DNA of 64,000 nt from Pseudocitrobacter corydidari (GTDB lineage: Bacteria; Pseudomonadota; Gammaproteobacteria; Enterobacterales; Enterobacteriaceae): assembly GCF_021172065.1 (NCBI RefSeq), contig NZ_CP087880.1, positions 4,502,583 through 4,566,582 of the forward strand, written 5' to 3'. A program made the position numbers and the translations under genes. The notes below the pieces were generated by a model. It saw only the letters and a program-made list of their open reading frames with translations. It was not told the DNA's origin and searched no databases. Positions 36,830 to 45,044 of the stretch are shown piece by piece; the stretch's first letter is position 1, and every line of letters begins with the position of its first letter.

Positions 36830-37369
36830 TTAAATATACTCAAAGGTTGCTGTCAGGCTGGCGGTAAATTCACCGATTGTCACATCGCGGCCGCTTTTCG
36901 CCTGGATCCAGGCCCTGAAGTTAATGTCATTGTTACCGTTGATAAGCGCAAAGGTCGCCCCGGTGGTGTTGTTAATATCCACCCGCGCTCCGTCGAGCGT
37001 TTCCATACCAATTCCCACCCCCTGAGCGGTGGAAGTGTCATCGACTGCCAGAAAACCCGGCTGACCGCTGTCTTCGGTGCCGCTCAGCGTGACTTTGACG
37101 TTGTATCCCGCCGGCCCTTTGCAGTCTTTCAGCTTAAACACAACCGGCAGGTGCGCGGACTGCCCGGCGACCATCAAATCCCGGTTGCTGACGGTGGGAA
37201 AATGGATTTCCGCCAGATTGGTGCCATCCACCACCAGCGTGCAGGATTTACTCAGCAGGTTGCCGTAAAAATGCAGGTTGTTATCTACCGCCAGTGCCCC
37301 CGTGCTGGCGGTCAGCAGCAGGCTGGCCAGCAGCGCGTAACCGGGCAAATAAGTGCGTGCTGTTTTCAT
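36830..37369 (-). CDS. Fimbrial minor subunit
   Basis: This 179-residue pilin-like protein has a signal peptide (about 1-27, ending GALA), the disulfide pair near KSCTLVV and LKDCKG, and the type 1-family C-terminal pattern INFRAWIQ...GEFTASLTATFEYI with the penultimate aromatic residue. It is FimG/MrkF/PapF-like in size and overlaps the preceding gene by 4 bases (ATGA). It probably joins the adhesin to the shaft. Confidence 0.82.
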   Translation of the reverse strand: MKTARTYLPGYALLASLLLTASTGALAVDNNLHFYGNLLSKSCTLVVDGTNLAEIHFPTVSNRDLMVAGQSAHLPVVFKLKDCKGPAGYNVKVTLSGTEDSGQPGFLAVDDTSTAQGVGIGMETLDGARVDINNTTGATFALINGNNDINFRAWIQAKSGRDVTIGEFTASLTATFEYI

Positions 37370-37854
37370 TGATAATCCACCCGTAAGGTTGCGTAAGCAG
37401 AAAAAGTCGTGTCCGTCAGCACCGCGTCAGCCGCTTTTACCGGCACCGCCTCCAGCTTCGGCTTCTGGGTAAAATCGGTGGCGTTAATGGAAAGTGGCTC
37501 GTTGAGCTTAAAACGCTGACCGTCGTGCTGAAGCTCAATTCCGAAGCCCGGCACGTCTGTCTCGATGGCCGCATCGTTGTAACTGGTTGCTGTCCCCGTC
37601 CAGGTGAGCGTCATCTCCCAGTCAGGGTCGCGCTCATTGGTTTCGCAACTCAGTTCGTATGCCACTTCCTTACGACCGTAATTGCCATCAATGCTGTCGA
37701 TAATGAGATCGCGAAATTCCACTTCAATGGTTTGCCCGCCGCTGATGCTACAGGTGGGCGGCGACATCAGCGTGCCGTGGAAAGTAATGTCCTCGTCGGC
37801 AGCCAGAGCCTTGCCCCAGTAGGCGCACAGTAAAATAAGCGTGAGTTTTTTCAT
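37366..37854 (-). CDS. Fimbrial minor subunit
   Basis: This 162-residue secreted subunit has a short signal peptide (about 1-18, ending GKALA), a cysteine pair (PPTCSIS and LSCETN) and the pilin C-terminal strand TTFSAYATLRVDYQ. It resembles PapE/PapK-type tip fibre subunits. It overlaps both neighbours by 4 bases, and it shares features with the next upstream gene (PxCSxxG, KLEAVPVKAAD, VDYQ end), suggesting that the two arose by duplication. Confidence 0.82.
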   Translation of the reverse strand: MKKLTLILLCAYWGKALAADEDITFHGTLMSPPTCSISGGQTIEVEFRDLIIDSIDGNYGRKEVAYELSCETNERDPDWEMTLTWTGTATSYNDAAIETDVPGFGIELQHDGQRFKLNEPLSINATDFTQKPKLEAVPVKAADAVLTDTTFSAYATLRVDYQ

Positions 37855-38357
37855 TGGTAATCCACCACCATGGTCAGACTGGCGTTAAATTCCGATGGCG
37901 TTAACTGCACTCCGCTCTGCTTTACCGGCACCGCTTTCAACTGTGGCTGAGTATTAAAATTAAAAGGCGTCCAGGTATTTTCACCGACAGCAAACAGGGA
38001 ATTATCGGCGGCGTTTTCTATCCGCACCCCTAAACCTGCGATATCCGTGCTGAGAACCGTTTCCCCGTTGATAACAGTCGTGTTGCCTTTAAGCTGCATC
38101 TGTAAGTCATCGCTGACTTTATTGCCGCAGTTGAGGGTGTATTTCGCATCCTGTCGGTAACTGGTGCCATCGATCTTGTTGATCACCACATTGCCAAACT
38201 CAACCGCGCTTCCCTTCACGGAGCACGGCGGCGGGCCATCGACCAGGATTCGCAGCGTCATATCCACCTGCTTAATGTCACTGGCAACGGCAACATCGCT
38301 GCCCCCCCATCCGGCCAGCACCAGCAACCCCGCGCCCGCTAAAAACTTGTGACTCAT
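37851..38357 (-). CDS. Fimbrial minor subunit
   Basis: This 168-residue secreted subunit has a signal peptide (about 1-25, ending AVAS), a cysteine pair (PPPCSVKG and YTLNCGN) and a C-terminal strand ending ASLTMVVDYQ. It is a paralogue of the following gene by shared motifs (QLKAVPVKQSGV against KLEAVPVKAADA). The ATGA overlap indicates translational coupling. Its exact position in the fimbrial tip cannot be told from sequence. Confidence 0.82.
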   Translation of the reverse strand: MSHKFLAGAGLLVLAGWGGSDVAVASDIKQVDMTLRILVDGPPPCSVKGSAVEFGNVVINKIDGTSYRQDAKYTLNCGNKVSDDLQMQLKGNTTVINGETVLSTDIAGLGVRIENAADNSLFAVGENTWTPFNFNTQPQLKAVPVKQSGVQLTPSEFNASLTMVVDYQ

Positions 38358-38372
38358 AAGTCCCTCCCGGCA

Positions 38373-39116
38373 TCAGCCTTTGCGGCTCTGCTCTTCATCC
38401 ACCTGGCAGTTGTTGCCGGTGCATTTGAAGTACAGCGGCATCCGCGCGCCGTAGTCGTTGATGTAGGTCAGCACCGGCACGCTGTCCATCTTCGCATTCA
38501 GCGGCGCGGAGGTTTTCGGCTCCAGCATCAGCGGTGTGAATCCCGCCGGCGGGTTGCCGCCTTTTTTTGCGCTGGCGTTGCTGATGATCACGTAGTACGG
38601 CGTCGGGTTATTGACGGTAAAATCCTGGCCGTTGCGGGTGAGCGTCACCTTGTGCTGCCACGGGTTTTTCATGCTGACGTTTTCCAGCGCCTTCGGTCGC
38701 CAGAACAGCTTGATGCGCGTCTGCAGCGCAATCTGCAGCGTGTTCGGTTTGTTCGATTTCGGCGGAATTTCACGCACATTAAAGTAAAACACGGTCTCGC
38801 GGTCGGCAGGCAGCTTGTTGATGTCCGGTAGCCCCTGCACCTTCACCTGGCCGTTCATCATTGCATCGATGCGCTGCACCGGCGGCAGCACCGCCAGCGG
38901 CGAGCTGATTTTGTTGCCCTTTGCATCCTCTATCCAGCTCTGCGCCAGATAGGGCAGTTTCTGATCGTTATTGCGCAGCGTGACGCTGATGGACTTGTCG
39001 CTTTCGTTAAACACCAGCCGTGTCCTGTCGGGCGTCACCGAAGCGTGGCCGGAGAAACTGGCCAGCAGCGCCAGCGCAGGGATAACGGTTTTTACCGTAT
39101 GAGTCAGATTAAACAT
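38373..39116 (-). CDS. Periplasmic fimbrial chaperone
   Basis: This 247-residue PapD-family chaperone has a signal peptide (about 1-25, ending GHAS), the first-strand arginine motif TPDRTRLVFN, the family signature LPADRETVFYFNVREIPP, and the G1 strand LQIALQTRIKLFWRP containing the subunit-anchoring lysine. The C-terminal domain has a cysteine pair KCTGNNC. It folds subunits and brings them to the usher encoded next to it. Gene order is pilin, usher, chaperone, unlike the first pilus operon. Confidence 0.93.
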   Translation of the reverse strand: MFNLTHTVKTVIPALALLASFSGHASVTPDRTRLVFNESDKSISVTLRNNDQKLPYLAQSWIEDAKGNKISSPLAVLPPVQRIDAMMNGQVKVQGLPDINKLPADRETVFYFNVREIPPKSNKPNTLQIALQTRIKLFWRPKALENVSMKNPWQHKVTLTRNGQDFTVNNPTPYYVIISNASAKKGGNPPAGFTPLMLEPKTSAPLNAKMDSVPVLTYINDYGARMPLYFKCTGNNCQVDEEQSRKG

Positions 39117-39135
39117 GGATCATTCCTTAATCACG

Positions 39136-41793
39136 TTACTGGTTTACTGAAATTGAAGTCGGGGGTTCCGTTGGCGTCACCCGCTGCGTCTGTTCCTGAA
39201 TCACCGGTTTGACGTCCGGCGAGGTGGCAGGTGCGACGGCACCTTTTGTCTGGCAGGGCAGCAACAGGCCGTTGAACAGATCGGCCGGTAACGGATCCGG
39301 CAGCGCGATGTCGCAGTGCGCCTCCCCGTTCCACGACACGGTCATCCGCTCGCCCGGTTTCACCCCGGCCAGATAGACGTTGCCGTCGTCGTCCACCAGC
39401 CCGACCTGCTGCTCGTCGCTGTTTTTCACTTCCGCACCGAACGGCGGATGGCTGCCGTCGCTCAGACGCAGTACCGCCATCGCTTTCTGCCCGCTGATCA
39501 CGGCAAATTTACGGTAGCCAATCGCGCCCTCGGTCAGCGTGGCCTGTACCACCGACTGGGTGGCTTCGGCGTTTTCCGGCAGTTTCGTCAGGTCGATATA
39601 GGCCTGGTTACGGTAGTAGTTGTTGACGTCCGCCACGACCGCTTTACCAAACATGTTGGTATAAACCGCCGCGCCGTTGCCTTCCACCGGCACGCCGGAC
39701 ACGCCGTCAGCGTCAATCAGCAGACGTGTGCCGCCCATATTCTGCGTGCGGTGCAGCGCTCCGCCGTGGGCGGTCAGCGTCGCGCCGCCCTGCAGTGAAA
39801 TCCCGGCAGACTGGTATTCGCCTTCATGGTAGTTGGCGCTTAAATCCACTTTCGCCAGCGAGCCGTCACGGCTGTAGTAGCCGTCCACGCTGCCGTGGTT
39901 TTCGCTGGTGCCGACGTTAATCTGGTAATGCGAGGCATCGTCGATACGGCTGAAATAGCCGACCTGGCTGGAGTCCGAGCCGCTGCCGTAGTTGCCGTTA
40001 TAGCTGACGGTACTGCTGTCGCCCCACGGCATACTCAGCGAGATATACATCCCCTTGTCGGTGCTTTTGTCGTATTCGTAGCGGTAGCCGGTCAGGGACA
40101 CGCTCATGTTGCGGATGCTGCCCATATTGAAATAGTGGGACATCATCACGTTGTAGTTGGTCTGCTCCGGCCGGTCCCAGTAGGTGCGGTGGGTGTAGTT
40201 GAGATAAACAGAAACCGCGGCATCCCGGAAGTTCTGGTTATAGGTCACCGTGTACATCTCTTTATCGTTGCCGGAGCGCACCATGTCTGCATCTTTCGCA
40301 TCCAGATACTCGCTCATGGTCATGAAGTTCTTTTCAGAGAAGCGGTATCCGGCGAAGGTGACGCGGCTGTCCAGTTCGTCAAAGTCTTTGGCATAGCTCA
40401 CGCGGAACGAGTTACCGTCCAGCGTGCGATTGTTGTAAGCGGTGTTCTCATCCAGGCGGACATGTGAGTGCGTAACGTCAAAGGCCATGGCACCAAGAAT
40501 TGACAGGTCACGCCCGACGCCAATGGCCGCCGACTGATAGTTTTCATCCGCCAGCGCGCCGCCGTAGAGCGACCAGCCGTTGGCAATCCCCCAGGAGGCT
40601 TCGCCGCCGGAGAAAAATCCGCCGGCAATATTGTGCCCCCACTCCTGCGGACGGCCCATCATCACTTTATAGCGTACCTGGCCCTGACGGGTCAGGAACG
40701 GCATCGAGGCGGTGCTGATGTCGTATTCCTGCACCTGGCCGTTCTGCTCTTCAATACGCACATGCAGGGTCCCGGAGACGGAATCACCCAAATCCTGAAT
40801 ACGGAACGGCCCCGCCGGCACCTGGGTTTCATAAATGACGCGGCCCATCTGGCTGACGGTCACTTTTGCCGTGGTGTGCGCCACCCCGGAAATATCAGGG
40901 GCGTAGCCACGCAGATTGGGCGGCAGCATCTGGTCGTCGGTGCTGACGCTGCCGCCGACATAGTTAAAGCCGTCGAAAATATCGGAATTAAGGTAATCTT
41001 CGCCGAGCGCAAGTTTGGCTTTCAGTGACGGCAGGGCGCGCCAGGCGTAGTAGCGGCTCCACTCCCAGTTTCTTTGTGTGCTGTTACCGTCACTGTCTTC
41101 ATCGTCATCACCGCTGCGGGTATGCTGGTAGTCCGTCTGCCAGTCGGCGCGCAGACGCCACGGGCCGAGGTTCGCCCCGACCGTGCCGTTGCCGGTGATA
41201 TCGTTACTGTCATCGCCGCTCTGTTCATCGTGGCGGGTCTGGGCGTTAATGCTGTAGTCGGCAATCAGGCCGGGAATACCATCGTCCCAGCGGGAAGGCG
41301 GGTCCCAGTCAATATCGCTGTATTCCAGGTAGGCCTGTGGCAGGGAGATTAATAACGCGGACTGGCTTAAATCAGCCTTAATATCAATACCTTCCAGTTG
41401 GCCAGGTGCAAGGCATTCACCGTTGCGGGACCATTGCAGGCTTTTTGCAATATCTTCTTTCAGACCAAACTGAGCGAGCAGCGCGGGCGTCAGACAGGCA
41501 TAGGTTTTACCGGCCTCTTTTTCAGAGGCGTACCAGAAAATATCGTGGTCATCCGGGAGCGGCTGTTTATTTACCTGAACCGTTAAATTATATTTACCCG
41601 GCTCGACATAGCCCTGGCTGGAAAAACGTTTCAGATCGATTTTCGTGTCGCCTTTTAATTCCAGAAAACGGGAATCAAACTGAATATCATCATCAGCCCA
41701 GGCACTGGTATAATTTCCGGATATTGCCAGCGCAATATACCAGGGAAGCACCCGTAAACGGAAAAGAGAATGGTCTGGCATACACGTATCCAT
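39136..41793 (-). CDS. Outer-membrane fimbrial usher with a C-terminal extension
   Basis: This 885-residue usher has a signal peptide, an N domain (about 35-160, with DDDIQFDSRFLEL), the barrel with plug (GRVIYETQVPAGPFRIQDL), and C-terminal domains ending in the usual disulfide Cys of HCDIALP and LLLPC. About 37 further Pro/Thr/Val-rich residues follow this point, where most ushers end within a few residues. A second in-frame ATG at 41781 has a better spaced GGATGGA upstream and may be the real start. It follows the pilin gene after an intrinsic hairpin. Confidence 0.93.
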   Translation of the reverse strand: MDTCMPDHSLFRLRVLPWYIALAISGNYTSAWADDDIQFDSRFLELKGDTKIDLKRFSSQGYVEPGKYNLTVQVNKQPLPDDHDIFWYASEKEAGKTYACLTPALLAQFGLKEDIAKSLQWSRNGECLAPGQLEGIDIKADLSQSALLISLPQAYLEYSDIDWDPPSRWDDGIPGLIADYSINAQTRHDEQSGDDSNDITGNGTVGANLGPWRLRADWQTDYQHTRSGDDDEDSDGNSTQRNWEWSRYYAWRALPSLKAKLALGEDYLNSDIFDGFNYVGGSVSTDDQMLPPNLRGYAPDISGVAHTTAKVTVSQMGRVIYETQVPAGPFRIQDLGDSVSGTLHVRIEEQNGQVQEYDISTASMPFLTRQGQVRYKVMMGRPQEWGHNIAGGFFSGGEASWGIANGWSLYGGALADENYQSAAIGVGRDLSILGAMAFDVTHSHVRLDENTAYNNRTLDGNSFRVSYAKDFDELDSRVTFAGYRFSEKNFMTMSEYLDAKDADMVRSGNDKEMYTVTYNQNFRDAAVSVYLNYTHRTYWDRPEQTNYNVMMSHYFNMGSIRNMSVSLTGYRYEYDKSTDKGMYISLSMPWGDSSTVSYNGNYGSGSDSSQVGYFSRIDDASHYQINVGTSENHGSVDGYYSRDGSLAKVDLSANYHEGEYQSAGISLQGGATLTAHGGALHRTQNMGGTRLLIDADGVSGVPVEGNGAAVYTNMFGKAVVADVNNYYRNQAYIDLTKLPENAEATQSVVQATLTEGAIGYRKFAVISGQKAMAVLRLSDGSHPPFGAEVKNSDEQQVGLVDDDGNVYLAGVKPGERMTVSWNGEAHCDIALPDPLPADLFNGLLLPCQTKGAVAPATSPDVKPVIQEQTQRVTPTEPPTSISVNQ

Positions 41794-41825
41794 CCGTGAT
41801 TATTATAATTAAGTCAGATTTTATT

Positions 41826-41856
41826 TAAAAACCCCATAGCGCTCGCGCTATGGGGT
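41826..41856 (-). terminator. Hairpin between major pilin and usher genes
   Basis: ACCCCATAGCGC and GCGCTATGGGGT form a near-perfect stem, followed on the minus strand by TTTTTAAAT. It lies 7 bases after the pilin stop, so partial termination or RNA stabilisation here would give far more pilin than usher message, as in other fimbrial operons. Confidence 0.8.
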
Positions 41857-41862
41857 GAAACG

Positions 41863-42435
41863 TCAGAGATAGGTGATCTGGAACGTGGTATTAGCTTCGA
41901 ATGTGCCCAGGGTCGGCATTTCGCCTTCACCCACCAGCCATGCTTTAAAGTTCAGCGTCTGGTTAGCTTTACCTTTAGCCGGTGTGGTACTGCTGTCCAG
42001 GGTCAGCAGCTGTTCGATAGGCATGCCGCTTTTGTACGCTGTACCATGTTCGTCACCAATCGCCAGGCTGACATGCTCAAATGGCATACCGGTTTCGGTG
42101 CTGAAAATGGTGTAGTTGTTGCTGTTTGATACCGCAGTATAGATGGTGCCAGTGAAGGTGGTCGAAGCCTTGGTCTGGGTGTCAAAGACGCAGTCCTGCA
42201 GGTGGATCTGGAACTCTTTCGGCGTGGTTGATTTGCCGCCTTTCAGTTTTTCAGAACCGATATCGCCCATATCAACTTCCAGTTTGTGGTCGTCAGGCAC
42301 GATGGAGCACGGGGAATCTTCGATGGTGCCGTAGAAACGCGCGGTACCGTTGTTACCGGCAGCGATGGAAGAAGTTGACGCGAACGCACCCATTACCATC
42401 ACCGCTGCAATAGCAGTTTTAACAAACTTACTCAT
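41863..42435 (-). CDS. Major fimbrial subunit (pilin)
   Basis: This 190-residue pilin has a signal peptide (about 1-25, ending SIAA), the disulfide pair (DSPCSIV and LQDCVFD) and the C-terminal pattern NFKAWLVGEGEMPTLGTFEANTTFQITYL with the conserved penultimate Tyr. AAGGACA provides a strong ribosome binding site. It is the first gene of the operon pilin-usher-chaperone-three minor subunits-adhesin, which suggests a P/PMF-like rather than type 1 arrangement; I cannot name the type. Confidence 0.9.
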   Translation of the reverse strand: MSKFVKTAIAAVMVMGAFASTSSIAAGNNGTARFYGTIEDSPCSIVPDDHKLEVDMGDIGSEKLKGGKSTTPKEFQIHLQDCVFDTQTKASTTFTGTIYTAVSNSNNYTIFSTETGMPFEHVSLAIGDEHGTAYKSGMPIEQLLTLDSSTTPAKGKANQTLNFKAWLVGEGEMPTLGTFEANTTFQITYL

Positions 42436-43001
42436 TATTTGTCCTTAAACCATAAATAATTAAATTTTAATCGCCGGAAAACCTCAGATTAATAGTGAAG
42501 TGTTCGGCTTAGAGATGACCATCGAATATGCGTCATTGCTTCCCGCAAAAGTGTGCATAAGATGATATTCTTTGGTGTGCGGCGATAGTGATACTGAAGG
42601 GGCAGACACTCAATTTATCTTTAGTTAATTCAGATTGTAGAATTTTTAATGATATGAGTGGCATTTATGCAAATAGTGCTGATTTAGCCGAAAAAAGCGA
42701 CGCAAACGATAAAGGAAAACGCATGTTATAACAATAATGTATGTTTTTGTAAGTGATTACATCAGGCCGGACAATTAAAATATTGCATAATAATTATCAT
42801 GAAATATAATATTAGAAAGCTGATATTTAATATTAAATAAGGTCTGAAAAAGACGTTATTACCAAAACATGTTAATCAAATATCAATTCCTCCCTCTTTC
42901 GATATCAATCCCTGCTGACATAGCCACTTCAGCCGGCGACCAGGGACAATCTCACCCATAAAAAACGGGCACTACCTTCAGGCGGCGGTATTCGCAGGTA
43001 T
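42436..43001. other. Long AT-rich control region of the second fimbrial operon
   Basis: About 570 bases separate the pilin start from the rpoD terminator and hold no credible gene. Most is AT-rich, with runs such as ATTAAAATATTGCATAATAATTA-like sequence near 42774-42800. It must carry the pilin promoter. I see no GATC-based Dam switch and no obvious fimS-like inverted repeats, so there is no direct sign of phase variation. Confidence 0.5.
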
Positions 43002-43030
43002 AAAAAAAGCTCCCCGCAGGGAGCTTTTTA
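43002..43030 (-). terminator. Intrinsic terminator of rpoD
   Basis: AAAAAGCTCCC and GGGAGCTTTTT form an 11-bp stem around a 4-base loop with a T7 tail on the minus strand, 18 bases past the rpoD stop. Confidence 0.93.
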
Positions 43031-43047
43031 CGTTTCACAGACCGGGA

Positions 43048-44889
43048 TTAATCGTCCAGGAAGCTACGCAGCACTTCAGAACGGCTCGGGTGACGCAGTT
43101 TACGCAGCGCCTTCGCTTCGATCTGACGGATACGTTCACGGGTAACGTCGAACTGTTTACCCACTTCTTCCAGCGTGTGGTCGGTGTTCATATCGATACC
43201 GAAACGCATACGCAGAACTTTCGCTTCACGCGCGGTCAGGCCAGCCAGCACGTCGTGCGTTGCCGCACGCAGGCTTTCGGTGGTCGCAGAATCCAGCGGC
43301 AGCTCGAGGGTGGTATCCTCGATGAAATCACCCAGATGCGAATCTTCATCGTCGCCGATTGGCGTTTCCATGGAGATAGGCTCTTTAGCAATTTTCAGCA
43401 CTTTACGGATTTTGTCTTCCGGCATCAGCATGCGTTCAGCCAGTTCTTCCGGCGTCGGCTCGCGGCCCATCTCTTGCAGCATCTGGCGAGAAATACGGTT
43501 GAGCTTGTTGATAGTCTCAATCATATGCACCGGAATACGGATGGTGCGCGCCTGATCCGCGATAGAGCGGGTGATCGCCTGACGGATCCACCAGGTTGCA
43601 TAGGTGGAGAACTTGTAACCACGGCGATATTCAAACTTATCAACCGCTTTCATCAGGCCGATGTTACCTTCCTGAATCAGGTCAAGGAACTGCAGGCCAC
43701 GGTTGGTGTATTTCTTGGCGATAGAAATTACCAGACGTAAGTTCGCTTCAACCATCTCTTTCTTCGCACGGCGGGCTTTCGCTTCACCGATGGACATGCG
43801 ACGGTTGATATCTTTAACCTGCTCGATGGTCAGGCCGGTTTCTTCTTCGATTTGTTGCAGCTTCATCAGGCTGCGCTGAACGTCTTCTTTAATGTCGAGC
43901 AGCTTCTCGGACCACGGTTTGTTCATTGCGACGGCCGCGTTGAACCAGGTTTCGCTGGTTTCGTTGCCGGTGAACAGGGTGATGAAGTTTTTCTTCGGCA
44001 TTTTGCACTGTTCAACGCACATCTTCATGATGATACGCTCCTGGGTACGCACGCGATCCATCATGACGCGCATGCTGTTCACCAGGTAGTCGAACTGTTT
44101 CGGCACCAGACGGAACTGTTTGAAGACTTCGGACAGCTTCAGGATCTCTTCCTGCGCGGCGGCATGGCTACGGCCTTTCGCCTTGATGGTGTCGCGAGTC
44201 ACTTCATACTGCGTGCGCAGTTCAGCGAATTTCTCACGCGCCAGTTCAGGGTCGATGCTGTTGTCGTCATCGCTGCTGTCGTCGTCGTCCTCTTCATCTT
44301 CATCGTCGTCATCCATCTCTTCCTGAGAGAGTTCAGAACCAACGTGAGTCGCGGTCGGCGCTAAATCTTCTTCAGCGTTCGGATCGACGAACCCGGTGAT
44401 GAGATCGGACAAACGTGCTTCTTCCGCTTCAACGCGATCGTACTGTTCAAGCAGATAGGTGATGGCTTCCGGGTATTCCGCAACGGAACACTGAACCTGG
44501 TTGATCCCGTCTTCGATACGTTTGGCGATGTCAATTTCGCCTTCGCGGGTCAACAGTTCAACGGTACCCATTTCACGCATGTACATGCGTACCGGGTCAG
44601 TGGTGCGCCCGATTTCAGATTCCACGCTCGAAAGCACCTGTGCGGCGGCTTCTTCCGCATCTTCATCGGTGTTGTTCGATGTTTCAGCGAGCAACAGGTC
44701 ATCGGCATCCGGTGCTTCTTCCATCACCTGAATGCCCATGTCGTTGATCATTTGGATGATGTCTTCGATCTGATCGGAGTCGACGATATCTTCCGGCAGA
44801 TGGTCATTGACCTCGGCATAGGTCAGATAGCCTTGCTCCTTACCACGTTGGACAAGAAGCTTCAGCTGTGACTGCGGGTTTTGCTCCAT
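43048..44889 (-). CDS. rpoD: RpoD, primary sigma factor (sigma-70)
   Basis: This 613-residue sigma factor has region 1.1 (about 1-80), the large non-conserved insert (about 130-375) including a very acidic run of Asp/Glu near residues 190-210, region 2 with the -10 recognition helix (YATWWIRQAITRSI), region 3, and region 4 with the -35 helix-turn-helix (EEVGKQFDVTRERIRQIEAK). It matches the E. coli protein of 613 residues. It is the last gene of the rpsU-dnaG-rpoD macromolecular synthesis operon. Confidence 0.99.
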   Translation of the reverse strand: MEQNPQSQLKLLVQRGKEQGYLTYAEVNDHLPEDIVDSDQIEDIIQMINDMGIQVMEEAPDADDLLLAETSNNTDEDAEEAAAQVLSSVESEIGRTTDPVRMYMREMGTVELLTREGEIDIAKRIEDGINQVQCSVAEYPEAITYLLEQYDRVEAEEARLSDLITGFVDPNAEEDLAPTATHVGSELSQEEMDDDDEDEEDDDDSSDDDNSIDPELAREKFAELRTQYEVTRDTIKAKGRSHAAAQEEILKLSEVFKQFRLVPKQFDYLVNSMRVMMDRVRTQERIIMKMCVEQCKMPKKNFITLFTGNETSETWFNAAVAMNKPWSEKLLDIKEDVQRSLMKLQQIEEETGLTIEQVKDINRRMSIGEAKARRAKKEMVEANLRLVISIAKKYTNRGLQFLDLIQEGNIGLMKAVDKFEYRRGYKFSTYATWWIRQAITRSIADQARTIRIPVHMIETINKLNRISRQMLQEMGREPTPEELAERMLMPEDKIRKVLKIAKEPISMETPIGDDEDSHLGDFIEDTTLELPLDSATTESLRAATHDVLAGLTAREAKVLRMRFGIDMNTDHTLEEVGKQFDVTRERIRQIEAKALRKLRHPSRSEVLRSFLDD

Positions 44890-45044
44890 AAGACGGTATC
44901 CACACTTATTTCATGAGATTGGTGTCGGTCGGCGAAACAAGCCGCCAACAGAGTGTAACGAGGACTTATTTATATTTTGCCGCTGCCCTTCACGCGGCTT
45001 TCGGGGGCTTCCCGAGTGATATTCGGCACTTAAGCCGTTCAATT

